Assembly: GCA_003568315.1 (NCBI GenBank)
Contig: PWYL01000081.1
Span: 1 to 41,068 of the forward strand
Direction of reading: 5' to 3'
Source of the DNA: Mollicutes bacterium
GTDB lineage: Bacteria; Bacillota_I; Bacilli_A; Izemoplasmatales; Izemoplasmataceae
Length of the DNA stretch: 41,068 nt
Shown one piece after another: positions 18,871-26,745 of the stretch. Numbering within the stretch: the first letter of the stretch is position 1; each line of letters opens with the position of its first letter. The notes below the pieces were generated by a model. It searched no databases. It saw only the letters and a list, made by a program, of their open reading frames with translations, and had not been told where the DNA came from. The position numbers were made by a program, and so were the translations under genes.

Positions 18871-18902
18871 ATGACGTCATGACGTCATGACATTATGACA
18901 AA
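18871..18902 (+). promoter_or_regulatory. Repeat/palindrome operator, probable GntR binding site
   Basis: Four tandem 8-base units: ATGACGTC, ATGACGTC, ATGACATT, ATGACAAA. The first 18 bases (18871-18888) also form a perfect palindrome, ATGACGTCATGACGTCAT. The block begins about 10 bases after the predicted start of transcription and ends about 20 bases before the gntR ATG, a classical place for an autoregulatory operator. Confidence 0.75.
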
Positions 18903-18923
18903 AAACAGGGAGGGGTCGATTCC

Positions 18924-19652
18924 ATGACACTTGAAGGTCTACCAAAGTACCACCGCATCAAACAGAACATCATCGAGAGCATCAATGAAGACATCCTGCA
19001 CGAAGACCAAAAAATCCCGAGCGAGCGTCAACTGATCGAAAAATTCGGCGTGAGCCGCATCACCGTCCGCAAAGCGGTCGATGAGCTTGTCAACGAAGGC
19101 TATCTCTACAAGCTCCAAGGCAAGGGCACCTATGTCAAGGGCAACAAGACCGAACAAGACCTTTTCTCCATCACGAGCTGTACAAAAGACATCATCAACC
19201 ACGGCATGATTCCGAGACGAAAGATCCTCGACCTCGATATCGAGCCCGCCAACTCCAAAAGATGCCGGCTACTCGAAATCGACCCGGAGGCTCCCGTGGT
19301 CCGGTTGGACAGGATCTACTACGCTGACGAGATGCCGGTGAACCGGACGATCACTTATCTTCCCAAAAGGCTCTTCCCCGGTCTCGAGAACCACGATTTC
19401 ACCGCCCAGTCGCTCTATGAGGTTCTCGAACGGGAGTACGGCTTGACCATCACGCGCGCCAAGCGGACCATTGAAGCCGTTTTGGCCCATGGCAAAACGG
19501 CGCGCGAGCTCAGGATCGAGGACGGCTCCCCGATCATCCTCTTCCAGGCCGTGACCCACGGGGAAGTGAACGGTCGGGAGGTCCCGATCGAGACCTTCAA
19601 GTGCTTCTATCGTACGGACCAGTTCAAGTTCTACATTGACCAGGTGAAATGA
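18924..19652 (+). CDS. GntR-family transcriptional regulator, HutC/UTRA subfamily
   Basis: DNA-binding regulator with an N-terminal winged helix (about 5-72; KIPSERQLIEKFGVSRITVR and GYLYKLQGKGTYV) and a C-terminal UTRA effector domain (about 95-240). The 242 residues are the normal HutC length. The UTRA fold binds small metabolites, often sugar phosphates or amino-acid derivatives, so the effector may be a product of this operon such as a ribose phosphate (inference). GGGAGGGG precedes the ATG. As first gene under its own operator it is likely autoregulated, with induction of the transporter and enzyme genes downstream. Confidence 0.93.
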   Translation: MTLEGLPKYHRIKQNIIESINEDILHEDQKIPSERQLIEKFGVSRITVRKAVDELVNEGYLYKLQGKGTYVKGNKTEQDLFSITSCTKDIINHGMIPRRKILDLDIEPANSKRCRLLEIDPEAPVVRLDRIYYADEMPVNRTITYLPKRLFPGLENHDFTAQSLYEVLEREYGLTITRAKRTIEAVLAHGKTARELRIEDGSPIILFQAVTHGEVNGREVPIETFKCFYRTDQFKFYIDQVK

Positions 19653-19658
19653 GGGCTA

Positions 19659-19682
19659 TCCACGAAACAGCGTTTCGTGTGG
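19659..19682 (+). other. Hairpin between gntR and the lipoprotein gene
   Basis: CACGAAAC, loop AGC, GTTTCGTG (19661-19679), eight perfect pairs without a T run. It could protect the downstream mRNA so that the binding protein is made in excess over the regulator, or it could be a second protein-binding palindrome. Confidence 0.6.
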
Positions 19683-19716
19683 AACCAAATAATATGTTGT
19701 GAAGGAGAGTAATCGT

Positions 19717-20871
19717 ATGAAACGCTTGGTTCTTCTGTTTTTGGCATTCGCATTCGGCTTCACTGTTGCCGGCTGCCGCATCGCTGATGACGAAATCAAG
19801 GTCGGCTTGATTGTCTCGGCAGCGGGCGCCCATGACATGGGTTACAACCAGTTCGCCATCGAGGGTCTCGAGGCTGCCGGTGACGAACACGGCATCCACA
19901 CCCATGTCGTCACGACACCCGAGGACATCCCGGGATCGCTCGAAGCTCTTGCGGAAGACGGCTATGACCTCATCTTCTCGCTCGAGTACAACTTTGACGC
20001 CCTGATTCACGACGACGGAACCGGACAGGGCATCGCCGCACGGTATCCCGACACCATCTTCGTGATTTTCAACGACTTTGCCAACACGGACGGCGACGGC
20101 AACAAGATCCACGACAATGTCATCGAGATCCTCTTCAACGTCAACGAGGGCTCCTTCCTCGCCGGTGTCGCCGCCGCGCTCGTGAACGAGTACCACGATG
20201 TCCTCTTCGACGATGACGACTACGATTTCGCACCGCTTGACGGCACCCGGACGGTCGGTTTCGTCGGCGGCAGCATGTCTCCGGGCATTCTGGTCTTCAA
20301 CTGGGGCTTCGCACAAGGAATCCACTATATCGCCGAAGAATATGATGTCAACTACGAGATCTATGAGATCCATGATGCGGGCTTCGCCCCGAGCTCGTCC
20401 AACTACGACACCATCGACTCGTTCTATGACGCGGGCGCCAATGTCATCTATGCGGCTGCGGGCGGGGTCAACGTCAACCTGCGCAGTGCCGCCGAAGACA
20501 ACAAGCGTCTGATGATCGATGTCGATGCGGATCTGGACGCCGAACAACCCGGTCGCGTCTTGACAAGTGTCTTGAAGAACACCAACGTGCCGGTCCGCGA
20601 ACTCATCGACATGTTCATGGCCGAGGAACTCGAGGGCGGTGTGGACTATCTCTACGACCTCGATTCCGGCGCCGCCGGCATCACCGACATGTCGGTCATC
20701 GCCGACTACATCAAAGACACCACCGAAGCGCAAGATGCCTGGACCTACATCCTCGGACGCATCGAGGAAGTCCATGACCTTATCGCCGACGGTACCATCG
20801 ATGTGGTCAACGCCCAAATCGGCGAAACACTCGACTATGACGATCTGAGTCATCTCGAACGCGCCAACTGA
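19717..20871 (+). CDS. BMP/PnrA-family nucleoside-binding lipoprotein
   Basis: Substrate-binding protein of an ABC importer, tethered outside the membrane. The signal peptide has a hydrophobic core (about 4-15) and the lipobox VAGC, with the lipidated cysteine at C20. The mature part (KVGLIVSAAGAHDMGYNQFAIEGL) follows the Bmp/Med/PnrA pattern, whose known members bind purine or pyrimidine nucleosides. The 384 residues fit the family. AAGGAGA 8 bases upstream fixes the ATG at 19717; a GTG at 19699 is too early. It is very acidic, with many Asp/Asn in 150-260, perhaps an adaptation of an exported protein to ionic conditions. Confidence 0.92.
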   Translation: MKRLVLLFLAFAFGFTVAGCRIADDEIKVGLIVSAAGAHDMGYNQFAIEGLEAAGDEHGIHTHVVTTPEDIPGSLEALAEDGYDLIFSLEYNFDALIHDDGTGQGIAARYPDTIFVIFNDFANTDGDGNKIHDNVIEILFNVNEGSFLAGVAAALVNEYHDVLFDDDDYDFAPLDGTRTVGFVGGSMSPGILVFNWGFAQGIHYIAEEYDVNYEIYEIHDAGFAPSSSNYDTIDSFYDAGANVIYAAAGGVNVNLRSAAEDNKRLMIDVDADLDAEQPGRVLTSVLKNTNVPVRELIDMFMAEELEGGVDYLYDLDSGAAGITDMSVIADYIKDTTEAQDAWTYILGRIEEVHDLIADGTIDVVNAQIGETLDYDDLSHLERAN

Positions 20872-20908
20872 TCCCCCTCGGACAAAATCATCGCAAAGGA
20901 GAATGGCC

Positions 20909-22474
20909 GTGTCGATTGTGCAGACGAAAGGAATCACGAAAAGCTATGACGGCTTTATGGCCAACAAGAACATCAGTTTCCAGGTCGATGAAGGGGAAAT
21001 CAAGGCGATCGTGGGCGAGAACGGGGCCGGAAAGACGACTCTGATGAACATCATCTACGGTCTCTTGGAACCGGACGAAGGCGAGATTCTCATCCGCGAC
21101 AAACCCGTCGCATTCAAGTCACCTGCCGATGCCATAGCCCATGGCATCGGCATGGTGCATCAACACTTCAAACTCGTGCCCAGCCTGACCGTTTGTGAGA
21201 ACGTCTTGTTGGGCATCGAGGAGACGAGGAATGTGAAACTGGGCAAAAAGACCTTGAAAACACCCTTCATCGATTACAAGAAAGAAACCCGGCGCGTACA
21301 GGAGATCATCGACAAGTATGGATTCAACCTCTCGGCCGACACGCGGGTCCGAAACCTCTCCGTGGGCGCCCAGCAAAAGGTCGAGATTTTGAAGATGCTC
21401 TATCGCGATGTGGACATCATCATCCTGGATGAACCGACATCGGTTCTCACCCCGCAAGAGATCCGCTCGCTTTTCGAGACGATGCGCTGGATGAAGGAAC
21501 ACGGTAAGACAATCCTCTTCATCACGCACAAATTGAAAGAGGTCATGGATGTGAGCGACAGTGTCGTCGTCATAAAGGACGGTGAGATTGTGGGCGACAT
21601 GCCCAAAGCCGAGACCGACGAGGTCGACATCGCCCGACGCATGGTCGGGCGCGATGTGTTGCTCGAAGTGGAAAAGTCCCGCAAAAAACGGACAGAAGAT
21701 GTGCTCATCTATGAGGTCGAGAATCTCTCGACGGTGAGCGACCGGGGCGTCGAAGTGGTCAAAAACGTCTCTTTCGGCGTCCGGCGGGGAGAAATCTTAG
21801 GCGTCGCCGGTGTCGAGGGGAACGGTCAGACCGAACTGCTCTATCTTTTGATGGGGCTCATGCGCGCAACCCGGGGACGTGTCCGTTTCAAGGGCAAGAA
21901 TATCACGAACCGCTGGCCCAAGGACATCCGCCGTCTCGGTATCGGCATCATCCCCGAGGACCGTTACCTCCACGGTGCCTGCAAGGAGCTCACCATCGCC
22001 GACAACATCATCGCCGGCTACCATAACACACCCGAACTCTGTTCGTGGGGGTTTTTGAAAAAGAAGAGTATCGAGGAGCGGCGGGACAGTCTGATCGAGA
22101 AATTCGACGTCAGGATTTCCACAAAAGAGGGTCTCGTGGACTCCCTTTCCGGCGGCAACACCCAAAAGCTCATCGTCGCCCGGGAGTTCCATGCCGACCC
22201 CGATCTGCTCATCGCCTCCCAGCCCTCGCGGGGAATCGATGTGGGCTCGATCGAATACATGCATCAGTCCCTCCTCGATTTCGCCGCTCGCGGAAAGGCG
22301 GTACTCCTCATCTCGAGCGAACTTTCGGAAGTCATGAGCCTCTCGGACCGGATCATCGTGATGTTCCGCGGTGAGATCATCGGCGAGCTGGATGCGGCCA
22401 AAGCCTCCCGGGAGGAAGTCGGCTTGTTGATGGCGGGAATCGAACAGAAAGGAAGTGCGAGCCTCCATGGATAG
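20909..22474 (+). CDS. Nucleoside ABC transporter, double ATP-binding protein (NupO/YufO-like)
   Basis: Energises the importer. About 521 residues hold two fused ATPase domains. The first has Walker A GENGAGKT (36-43), signature LSVGAQQ and Walker B IIILDEPTSVL. The second has a degenerate Walker A (GVEGNGQTEL), signature LSGGNTQK and IASQPSRGIDVGS. Such asymmetric twin ATPases are normal in the ribose/nucleoside (CUT2-like) class. AGGAGA (20897-20902) is 6 bases before GTG 20909 but almost touches the ATG at 20903, so the GTG is preferred. The stop overlaps the next ATG by 8 bases. Confidence 0.95.
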   Translation: MSIVQTKGITKSYDGFMANKNISFQVDEGEIKAIVGENGAGKTTLMNIIYGLLEPDEGEILIRDKPVAFKSPADAIAHGIGMVHQHFKLVPSLTVCENVLLGIEETRNVKLGKKTLKTPFIDYKKETRRVQEIIDKYGFNLSADTRVRNLSVGAQQKVEILKMLYRDVDIIILDEPTSVLTPQEIRSLFETMRWMKEHGKTILFITHKLKEVMDVSDSVVVIKDGEIVGDMPKAETDEVDIARRMVGRDVLLEVEKSRKKRTEDVLIYEVENLSTVSDRGVEVVKNVSFGVRRGEILGVAGVEGNGQTELLYLLMGLMRATRGRVRFKGKNITNRWPKDIRRLGIGIIPEDRYLHGACKELTIADNIIAGYHNTPELCSWGFLKKKSIEERRDSLIEKFDVRISTKEGLVDSLSGGNTQKLIVAREFHADPDLLIASQPSRGIDVGSIEYMHQSLLDFAARGKAVLLISSELSEVMSLSDRIIVMFRGEIIGELDAAKASREEVGLLMAGIEQKGSASLHG

Positions 22475-23546
22475 AGACGGCAGAATCATGAAGGTCCTGA
22501 ACGTTTTGCTTCCCGTGTTTCTGGCACTGCTTTTCGGAGCCGTCTTCATCGCCATCGCCGGCGAAAACCCGCTCACGACGTATGCCACACTTGTCCAACG
22601 GTCGCTTTTCGATTTCCGCGGTCTCATGCAGACATTGCATTTCGCCGCGCCCCTCATCCTCACGGGATTGGCGATCGGCATCAGTTTCAAAGCGGGACTC
22701 TTCAATCTGGGAGTCGAGGCCTGTCTGCTCATGAGCGGCCTCTTCGTGGCCGTATTGGGTTTCCGTCTCGGTCATCTGCCCTCACCGGTCCTCATTCCCC
22801 TTTTGCTCGGCGCAGGGATTTTGGTCGGTATTCTCACCATCATCATCCCCGCACTTTTGAAGGCCTTCTTCAACGTGAGCGAGCTGGTGGTGACCCTGCT
22901 CATGAACTATGCCGTGATATTGCTTGTGATGTATCTTGCCACCTATGTCTTCCGCGACCCTTCAAGGGGCTACATCTCCACGCATGTCATCAGCAGCAAC
23001 GCGATATTCAGCCGGCTTTTCGGCACCCGTCTGACGCTGTTTTTCTTCGTGGCGTTGGCGGTTTTCGTCTTGGCCTTCGTCATATACAAATACATGCGAC
23101 TCGGTTACGAGATGAACGCTTTGGGGAAGAATCTCCAGTTCTCGGAGGCCGTCGGCATCAACGTCCGTTGGAAAATCGTCACGATCATGTCGATAAGCGG
23201 CGCTCTCGGTGGACTCGCGGGTGCCGGATGGATGATGAGCCACGCATATGCCTACACGCCCTGGTTCTCCACAAATCCCGGCCTCGGATGGGAGGGTCTG
23301 CTCATCTCTCTCCTCGGCTCGGAATCACCGCTTGGGATCCTCATCGCCGCAATCTTCTATGGCGCCTTGAAATACGGCGGTTACACCATCGCCCGCTACA
23401 CGAGCGTCCCGAGCGAGATCATCGGGGTCATCCAGGCCTTCCTCATCTTGTTCCTCTCCATCCAGTTCATCCGTCGCCATCGCCTTCTCGACAGATTCAA
23501 GGGTTGGTTCAAGACGGATAAATCCCATACCGAGGAGGGCGCTTGA
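22467..23546 (+). CDS. Nucleoside ABC transporter permease 1 (NupP/YufP-like)
   Basis: Integral membrane subunit of the importer, about 359 residues with eight to ten hydrophobic segments, the first at about 12-35. The family feature GISFKAGLFNLGVEACLLM, the cytoplasmic EAA-like loop (RLGYEMNALGKNLQFSEAVGIN) and the end LLGSESPLGILIAAIFYGALKYGG are seen; these occur in BPD_transp_2 permeases linked to BMP binding proteins. The ATG at 22467 is chosen because the upstream GTG (22455) touches the Shine-Dalgarno; an ATG at 22488 is also possible. Confidence 0.93.
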   Translation: MDRDGRIMKVLNVLLPVFLALLFGAVFIAIAGENPLTTYATLVQRSLFDFRGLMQTLHFAAPLILTGLAIGISFKAGLFNLGVEACLLMSGLFVAVLGFRLGHLPSPVLIPLLLGAGILVGILTIIIPALLKAFFNVSELVVTLLMNYAVILLVMYLATYVFRDPSRGYISTHVISSNAIFSRLFGTRLTLFFFVALAVFVLAFVIYKYMRLGYEMNALGKNLQFSEAVGINVRWKIVTIMSISGALGGLAGAGWMMSHAYAYTPWFSTNPGLGWEGLLISLLGSESPLGILIAAIFYGALKYGGYTIARYTSVPSEIIGVIQAFLILFLSIQFIRRHRLLDRFKGWFKTDKSHTEEGA

Positions 23547-23548
23547 TC

Positions 23549-24463
23549 ATGGATTTCCTCATGAGTGTTCTTGAAAGCACCATCCGTTTCGCCGCGCCCA
23601 TCATCCTTTGTACCCTGGGGGGCATCTTCACCTACAAGGCCAACATCATCAACATCGGTCTCGAAGGGATCATGCTCTTCGGGGGATTCGCTACGGCCTT
23701 GATTCTCTATTTTCTCGGTTTCTACTGGTTGAGCGTCCTCGGCGCTGTCATGGCCGGTGTGCTCGTCGGCCTTCTGTTTTGCTATTTCGGGATCACCCGG
23801 AAAGGGAACTTCATCATCACGGGTTTCGCCATCAATCTCCTCGCCATGTCCTTCGGTTTCTACACCCTCGCCCTTCTCGGGCGCACAGACATCCCCGTGG
23901 TGAGACACCGGGCGACGATGATCCGCCTCGACTTCCCCCTCATCCGGGACATCCCCTATCTCGGAAGACTCCTGAACAACCACCCTCTTTTCACTTATGT
24001 GGCCTACTTCAGCATCTTTATCGTCTTTGTCATCCTCTATCGCACGCGTTTCGGCGTCCATCTCCGGGTGACCGGAGAAAGCCCGGAAGCCGCAAAAGCC
24101 GTCGGGCTCAAAGTGGACCGCATCAAATACATCGGGGTGGTCATCGGTTCCATCTTTGTCGCATTGGCCGGTTTCAACGTGACGTTGGAACATCTGGGCA
24201 CCTACACCCCGGTCATCACCGCCGGTATCGGCTTCATCGCCATCGCCGCCATATATTGCGGACGCGGCTCCCCCGGGGCCTCTTCGCTCTATGCGATCCT
24301 TTTTGGACTCATGCGGGCTCTCTCGGTGCGGCTTTCGCTCATGATCGGAGCGGTGGCGGGCCTCTTCCAGGCACTGCCGTATCTGACGGTCATCATCATC
24401 TTGGCTGTCGTGGCCATCATCCGCAACCAACGAACGAATGTGAGGAGTTATACCCATGAATGA
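23549..24463 (+). CDS. Nucleoside ABC transporter permease 2 (NupQ/YufQ-like)
   Basis: Second membrane subunit, about 304 residues and eight or so membrane segments. It shares the fold and motifs of permease 1: GGIFTYKANIINIGLEGIML near the start, LRVTGESPEAAKAVGLKV as the cytoplasmic loop and ITAGIGFIAIAAIYCGRGSP near the end. GAGGAGGG (23532-23539) lies 9 bases before ATG 23549; an in-frame TTG at 23543 is too close. The stop overlaps the following gene by 8 bases. Confidence 0.93.
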   Translation: MDFLMSVLESTIRFAAPIILCTLGGIFTYKANIINIGLEGIMLFGGFATALILYFLGFYWLSVLGAVMAGVLVGLLFCYFGITRKGNFIITGFAINLLAMSFGFYTLALLGRTDIPVVRHRATMIRLDFPLIRDIPYLGRLLNNHPLFTYVAYFSIFIVFVILYRTRFGVHLRVTGESPEAAKAVGLKVDRIKYIGVVIGSIFVALAGFNVTLEHLGTYTPVITAGIGFIAIAAIYCGRGSPGASSLYAILFGLMRALSVRLSLMIGAVAGLFQALPYLTVIIILAVVAIIRNQRTNVRSYTHE

Positions 24464-25016
24464 CACCGCCTTGATTCTCGTGGACTATCTGAAAGATTTC
24501 ACCACGCCGGAAGGGCGGGTGTATTATCCGGAAGCCGAAGCCGTCATCGATAAGACGGCAGAGCTTCTTGCCGTCGCGAGAAGAAGCGGTTGTCTCGTCG
24601 TTTTCATCCGGCACAGCTACCGCAAGGACAAACCGGATGCCAACCTCTCTTCCATGCGTCCTTGTTGCATCGAGGGGACGGCCGGCGATGAGATCGACCC
24701 CCGCCTTCCCATCGACGAAAAAAAGGATTATGTCCTCGTCAAACGCCGCTACAGCGCTTTCTTCGGCACCGACCTCGACCTCGTTCTCAGAGAAAGGGGC
24801 GTCAAGAACCTCATCGTGGCCGGCCTCAAGACGAACAACTGCGTCAATGCGACCGTCCTCGACGCCCATTATCGTGCCTACAACACGACTGTGGTCGCCG
24901 ATTGCACGGCCACGAATGACAAGGAAGCCCATCGCATCTATCTACGCGACATGGAGCGCTACCTTTGCGAAGTCGCCTCACTCGCCGAAGTCAAACAAAA
25001 ACTCGGGGAGGGATGA
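24456..25016 (+). CDS. Isochorismatase-family cysteine hydrolase
   Basis: Amide or C-N hydrolase of the isochorismatase/nicotinamidase superfamily, 186 residues. The catalytic triad can be read as D10 (LILVDYLKDF), K96 (VLVKRRYSAF) and C129 (TNNCVNAT). The metal-binding DxH set of true nicotinamidases (PncA) is not evident; the CIEGTAGDEIDP segment instead resembles generic cysteine hydrolases. Relatives cleave nicotinamide, biuret, ureidoacrylate or N-carbamoyl compounds. In this operon it may act on the base freed from an imported nucleoside or on its breakdown product (inference). The ATG overlaps the permease end and has TGAGGAG upstream. Confidence 0.85.
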   Translation: MNDTALILVDYLKDFTTPEGRVYYPEAEAVIDKTAELLAVARRSGCLVVFIRHSYRKDKPDANLSSMRPCCIEGTAGDEIDPRLPIDEKKDYVLVKRRYSAFFGTDLDLVLRERGVKNLIVAGLKTNNCVNATVLDAHYRAYNTTVVADCTATNDKEAHRIYLRDMERYLCEVASLAEVKQKLGEG

Positions 25017-25018
25017 CG

Positions 25019-25975
25019 ATGCGAGAAAGCGACCTTGTGGCCGGGGGATACCCGAGCATCGACCGCATCGTCAAAATCCGGCAGAAAGCGCGCACCGGCC
25101 ACACCGCGATCATCGAGAACAGGGAGAGTTTCCACCCCTTCTTCGGGGGGTGTGCGGTGAATGTCTGTGTGCTTCTTTCCCGCCTCGGTTGGCGTACCCT
25201 TCCCCTGATCCGGGTCGGGGACGACTATGAAACGAGCGGATACAAGGAACACATGGAAAGCGCGGGCGTCCACACGGACGCCGTCGAGAGGGTCGAAGGC
25301 GAAATCACGAGCTACACCTATCTCATCGAAGACGCCGAAAGGGAACACATCACCCTCTTCTATCCCGGAGCCATGGACGAGCGTCATGCCCGTCCGTTTC
25401 CCGAAGGACATGTCCGTTCGGCGCGCTACGCCTTGACAACGGCGAACTCACGGACGGACAACGCCCATTTCATCAAGCAGTGCCTCCAACACGACATACC
25501 CCTCGCTTTCGGGATGAAGGCCGATTATGACGCGTTTCCGAAAGACTTTCTCGAAGAGATTCTCGCCACGGCGGAAATCATCTTCATGAACACGGAAGAA
25601 GAGGCTTCATTGAAAAATCTTTTCGGTCTCTCCGACATCTGCGACCTCTTCACCCATGACAGGTTGAAGACGCTCGTCGTCACAAGAGGTGCGGAGGGAA
25701 GCCTCTCGTACAAGCGTGGCGATGAAGGCATCGGCAGTTTCGGGACTCCGGCAGTCGCCCCGCAAAGGGTCGTCGACACCACGGGATCTGGAGACGCTTT
25801 CATCGCCGGTTACCTCCACGGCGTCCTTTCCGGCGCTTCTGCGAGGGATTCCGCCCTTTATGGAAGTGTCATGGCCTCCTTCATCATCGAGAAGACGGGA
25901 TGCACCACCAATGCCCCGACGAAGCAGGCCTTCATGAAACGCTTGAACGAGAACAAAGATAGGAGGATTCCATGA
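25019..25975 (+). CDS. PfkB-family (ribokinase-like) sugar or nucleoside kinase
   Basis: Cytosolic ATP-dependent kinase of the ribokinase fold, 318 residues. The N-terminal substrate motif is FFGGCAVNVCVLLSRLG, and the C-terminal anion hole and catalytic base are in VDTTGSGDAFIAGY (PfkB signature 2). Start: GGGGAGGG touches the ATG at 25013 but is 6 bases from ATG 25019. Possible substrates are ribose or deoxyribose, a nucleoside, or a ketose phosphate; the sequence alone does not decide. It lies between the hydrolase (2-base gap) and a phosphorylase (ATGA overlap), so a sugar derived from the nucleoside is the best guess. Confidence 0.88.
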   Translation: MRESDLVAGGYPSIDRIVKIRQKARTGHTAIIENRESFHPFFGGCAVNVCVLLSRLGWRTLPLIRVGDDYETSGYKEHMESAGVHTDAVERVEGEITSYTYLIEDAEREHITLFYPGAMDERHARPFPEGHVRSARYALTTANSRTDNAHFIKQCLQHDIPLAFGMKADYDAFPKDFLEEILATAEIIFMNTEEEASLKNLFGLSDICDLFTHDRLKTLVVTRGAEGSLSYKRGDEGIGSFGTPAVAPQRVVDTTGSGDAFIAGYLHGVLSGASARDSALYGSVMASFIIEKTGCTTNAPTKQAFMKRLNENKDRRIP

Positions 25976-26745
25976 AAGAGACACTGTATATGAAAGCGTC
26001 TGATAAGACTATCGCCCCCTATGTGGTCCTTTCCGGCGACCCTTGGCGGGTGGAAACACTCAAAGAACATCTCGACAATCCCGTCAAAGTGGCCTTCTCG
26101 CGTGAATACAACACCTATACGGGCACCTACAAGGGGATGCCCGTGACGGTGACATCCACCGGCATCGGCGCTCCCAGCGCCGCCATCGCCATGGAAGAAC
26201 TCTACGCATGCGGTATGGAAGTCGCCCTCCGTACCGGGACGGTGATGGGACTCACCGAGGACCTCCTCGGGAGTTTCTTGGTGCCGCACGCCTCCGTGCG
26301 GCGTGAATCGACATCGGCGACCTATGTCGAAGCGGGCTATCCCGCTGTCGCCGATACCGATTTCGTCAAAGTGTTGAACGACACTCTCGCCATTTTCGGT
26401 GAGAGGCACTCGAACGGTCTGAACTGCACCGTGGACGGCTTCTACAGCCAGATGCGTGAATCACGCCTCGCGAAAGAGCGCGGCACCGATATCGAGAAGA
26501 CTCTTGCCTCCTTCCGCGAACTGGGTGTGAGCGGCATCGACATGGAATCGTCCACACTGCTCGTCCTCGGAAAGCTCATGGGCGTGAAAACCGCCGTGTT
26601 GACCGCCGTGACAGTGCTCGGGAATCTCGAAAAGACGATAGAGGGCAAACCACGCGATGAGATGGAAAGAAAACTCTGCCGCATCGCTCTCGAAAGCATG
26701 CACCAACTCCACCTCAGAAAGGGTGAGTTATGGCATGGAGATTGA
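25972..26745 (+). CDS. Uridine phosphorylase-like nucleoside phosphorylase
   Basis: NP-I family enzyme that splits a nucleoside with phosphate to base and pentose 1-phosphate. The 257 residues keep the phosphate-binding GDPWR (R26) and LRTGT (R87), the uridine phosphorylase signature STGIGAPSAAIAMEEL (62-77) and the ribose-binding M191-E192 in GIDMESSTL. A Q160-x-R162 pair after GFY corresponds to the uracil-recognising Gln and Arg of E. coli Udp, though the loop seems one residue shorter. That favours uridine-type substrates over purines. AGGAGG 6 bases upstream fixes the start; the ATG overlaps the kinase stop. Confidence 0.88.
   Translation: MKETLYMKASDKTIAPYVVLSGDPWRVETLKEHLDNPVKVAFSREYNTYTGTYKGMPVTVTSTGIGAPSAAIAMEELYACGMEVALRTGTVMGLTEDLLGSFLVPHASVRRESTSATYVEAGYPAVADTDFVKVLNDTLAIFGERHSNGLNCTVDGFYSQMRESRLAKERGTDIEKTLASFRELGVSGIDMESSTLLVLGKLMGVKTAVLTAVTVLGNLEKTIEGKPRDEMERKLCRIALESMHQLHLRKGELWHGD

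Noticed and set aside
18747-18874. 42-codon open frame in the gap before gntR
   Set aside because: No ribosome-binding site, it runs over the likely promoter of gntR, and the product looks random.
18871-18902. CRISPR-like or satellite repeat
   Set aside because: Only four 8-base units without spacers, placed exactly between promoter and regulator start; an operator is the simpler reading.
24456-25016. Nicotinamidase PncA
   Set aside because: The catalytic triad fits, but the PncA metal-binding Asp-x-His set is not evident.
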